Below, piece after piece: positions 63,163-64,000 of a stretch of DNA of 64,000 nt. The stretch is from positions 30,780,774 through 30,844,773 of the forward strand of contig OY294049.1 in NCBI GenBank assembly GCA_958510825.1, given 5' to 3'. This DNA is from Brachypterus glaber (taxonomy: Eukaryota > Arthropoda > Insecta > Coleoptera > Kateretidae). The notes under the pieces are model-generated. The model saw only the letters and a program-made list of their open reading frames with translations. It was not told the DNA's origin and made no database searches. Every line of letters starts with the position of its first letter. Positions within the stretch are counted from its first letter, which is position 1. A program made the position numbers and the translations under genes.

Positions 63163-63576
63163 GTGCTTTCGTGTTCAAATTTTGAGTTAGATTTTAATAT
63201 TCAATGCAACGCTTCGGACTATGGTTTGGGTGCTCTTCTTACCCAAGATCAGCAAGACGGAGAGAAAGTTATATGCGACTTGAGCAGATCTTTAACGAAG
63301 AATGAACGCAAATACAGTACGACAGAGAAAGAATGTCTGGCAGTTCTTTTTGCTATCGAAAGCTTAAAACCTTATATTCAAGGGACACATTTTAAAGTGG
63401 TCACCGACCATTATAGTTTAAAATGGCTTAATACGATTAAAGATCCTGTTGGTAGAATAGCTCGGTGGGCAGTGTGCCTACAACAGTACGATTTCGAGAT
63501 AGTTCATAGGAAGAGTAAGGATCACGTTCCTGATACGCTTTCTCGGGCTGTGCCGATTATAATCAATAATTATTGA
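63163..63576 (+). pseudogene. pol of the third Ty3 element: RNase H
   Basis: Open 137-codon stretch: NIQCNASDYGLGALLTQD, RSLTKNERKYSTTEKECLAV, FKVVTDHYSLKWLN and QQYDFEIVHRKSKDHVPDTL. This is the Ty3-type RNase H with catalytic Asp and Glu in place. It ends in TGA at 63574-63576 shortly before the integrase. Confidence 0.82.
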
Positions 63577-64000
63577 CGCGGTATCAGCGCTTCAAACTCC
63601 GATGGACAGATAAGTGGTATTCCGCATTGGTGTCTAGGGTTACGGAATTTCCTTCGAAGAATCCTCTCTGTCGGTTGGAGGGGGGTCGTCTACTAAAGAA
63701 AACTCATCTTCGTTATAAAGGATTATTTTCAGAGGCAGATGAATGGTTGATAGTAGTTTCTAAAGAACAAAGAGGAAAAATCATCCAAGAGAAACATGAT
63801 CCTCCTATGTGTGGATATATGGGAATATTTAAAACATATTCTCGTATCGCTTCCAAATTTTATTGGCCCAAACTTCATCATGATGTTGCAAAATATATCA
63901 AACGATGTACAGTTTGTATAAGTATCAAGCTAGATCAAAAAGCTCCTGCAGGGCTTATGCTGAGTACAACGCCTACTCTTAAGAAACCGTGGGACACTCT
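63577..64000 (+). pseudogene. pol of the third Ty3 element: integrase start, running off the window
   Basis: A frame from about 63607 reads WYSALVSRVTEFPSKNPLC and then EKHDPPMCGYMGIFKTYSRI, FYWPKLHHDVAKYIKRCTVC, the HHCC zinc-binding N-terminus, where the second His appears as Tyr (CGYMG). It continues in open frame to the window edge (KKPWDTL), just where the catalytic core begins. Confidence 0.78.

Noticed and set aside
1..64000. Host genes, rRNA genes or a working tRNA gene
   Set aside because: None found; every recognisable coding stretch belongs to a mobile element, and the tRNA-like pieces are degenerate or partial.

Overview
The window looks like AT-rich, transposon-saturated insect nuclear DNA. 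The mobile families present (piggyBac, irritans-type mariner, BEL/Pao, Ty3/mdg4-like elements with env, Jockey and CR1/L2-like non-LTR elements, Penelope, Polinton/Maverick) fit an insect. The species cannot be read from the sequence. I see no host gene. Nearly everything recognisable is a mobile element, most are broken, and many sit inside one another.

Layout, left to right. (1) 1-1745: minus-strand RNase H tail of one non-LTR element, then a plus-strand Jockey-like element with an FP25K-like ORF1. (2) 2586-9002: probable piggyBac element bounded by TTAA and short inverted ends; its transposase keeps only the acidic N-terminus and the C-terminal zinc finger, and a CR1/L2-like non-LTR element lies inside it on the minus strand. 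(3) 9003-12110: inverted and tandem repeats that cut off a minus-strand BEL/Pao element (12110-13826) whose Gag starts with a PHD finger. (4) 15611-18110: an inverted-repeat element holding a mariner copy. (5) 18618-42489: a Ty3 retrotransposon of Mag type, with TTACT target duplication and 160-bp LTRs. Its 5' LTR is split by a 15.5-kb Polinton (18723-34217, GTAATC duplication, 2.8-3.5-kb inverted ends) and its gag is split by an unclassified 4.25-kb insert. (6) 42600-44554: a 5'-truncated RNase H-bearing non-LTR element. (7) 45265-60362: a minus-strand errantivirus-like element with env and a TATA duplication. Its 5' LTR is split by a Penelope-like composite that itself holds a Jockey-like element. 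Its gag/protease junction carries an inverted-repeat insert, its gag carries a tRNA 3' half, and its env carries a hammerhead-ribozyme tandem array. (8) 60377-64000: gag and pol of a third Ty3 element running off the window.

Most notable: (a) 47039-48220, tandem 354-bp units each carrying a complete type I hammerhead ribozyme fold, with a 12-bp target duplication, which is the architecture of an animal retrozyme; (b) a macro domain resembling the TARG1/Poa1p type inside the errantivirus pol between RNase H and integrase; (c) the Polinton ends, which carry a tRNA-like Pol III unit and 26-bp repeats containing a perfect CRE palindrome; (d) the nesting order, which gives a relative history of insertions.
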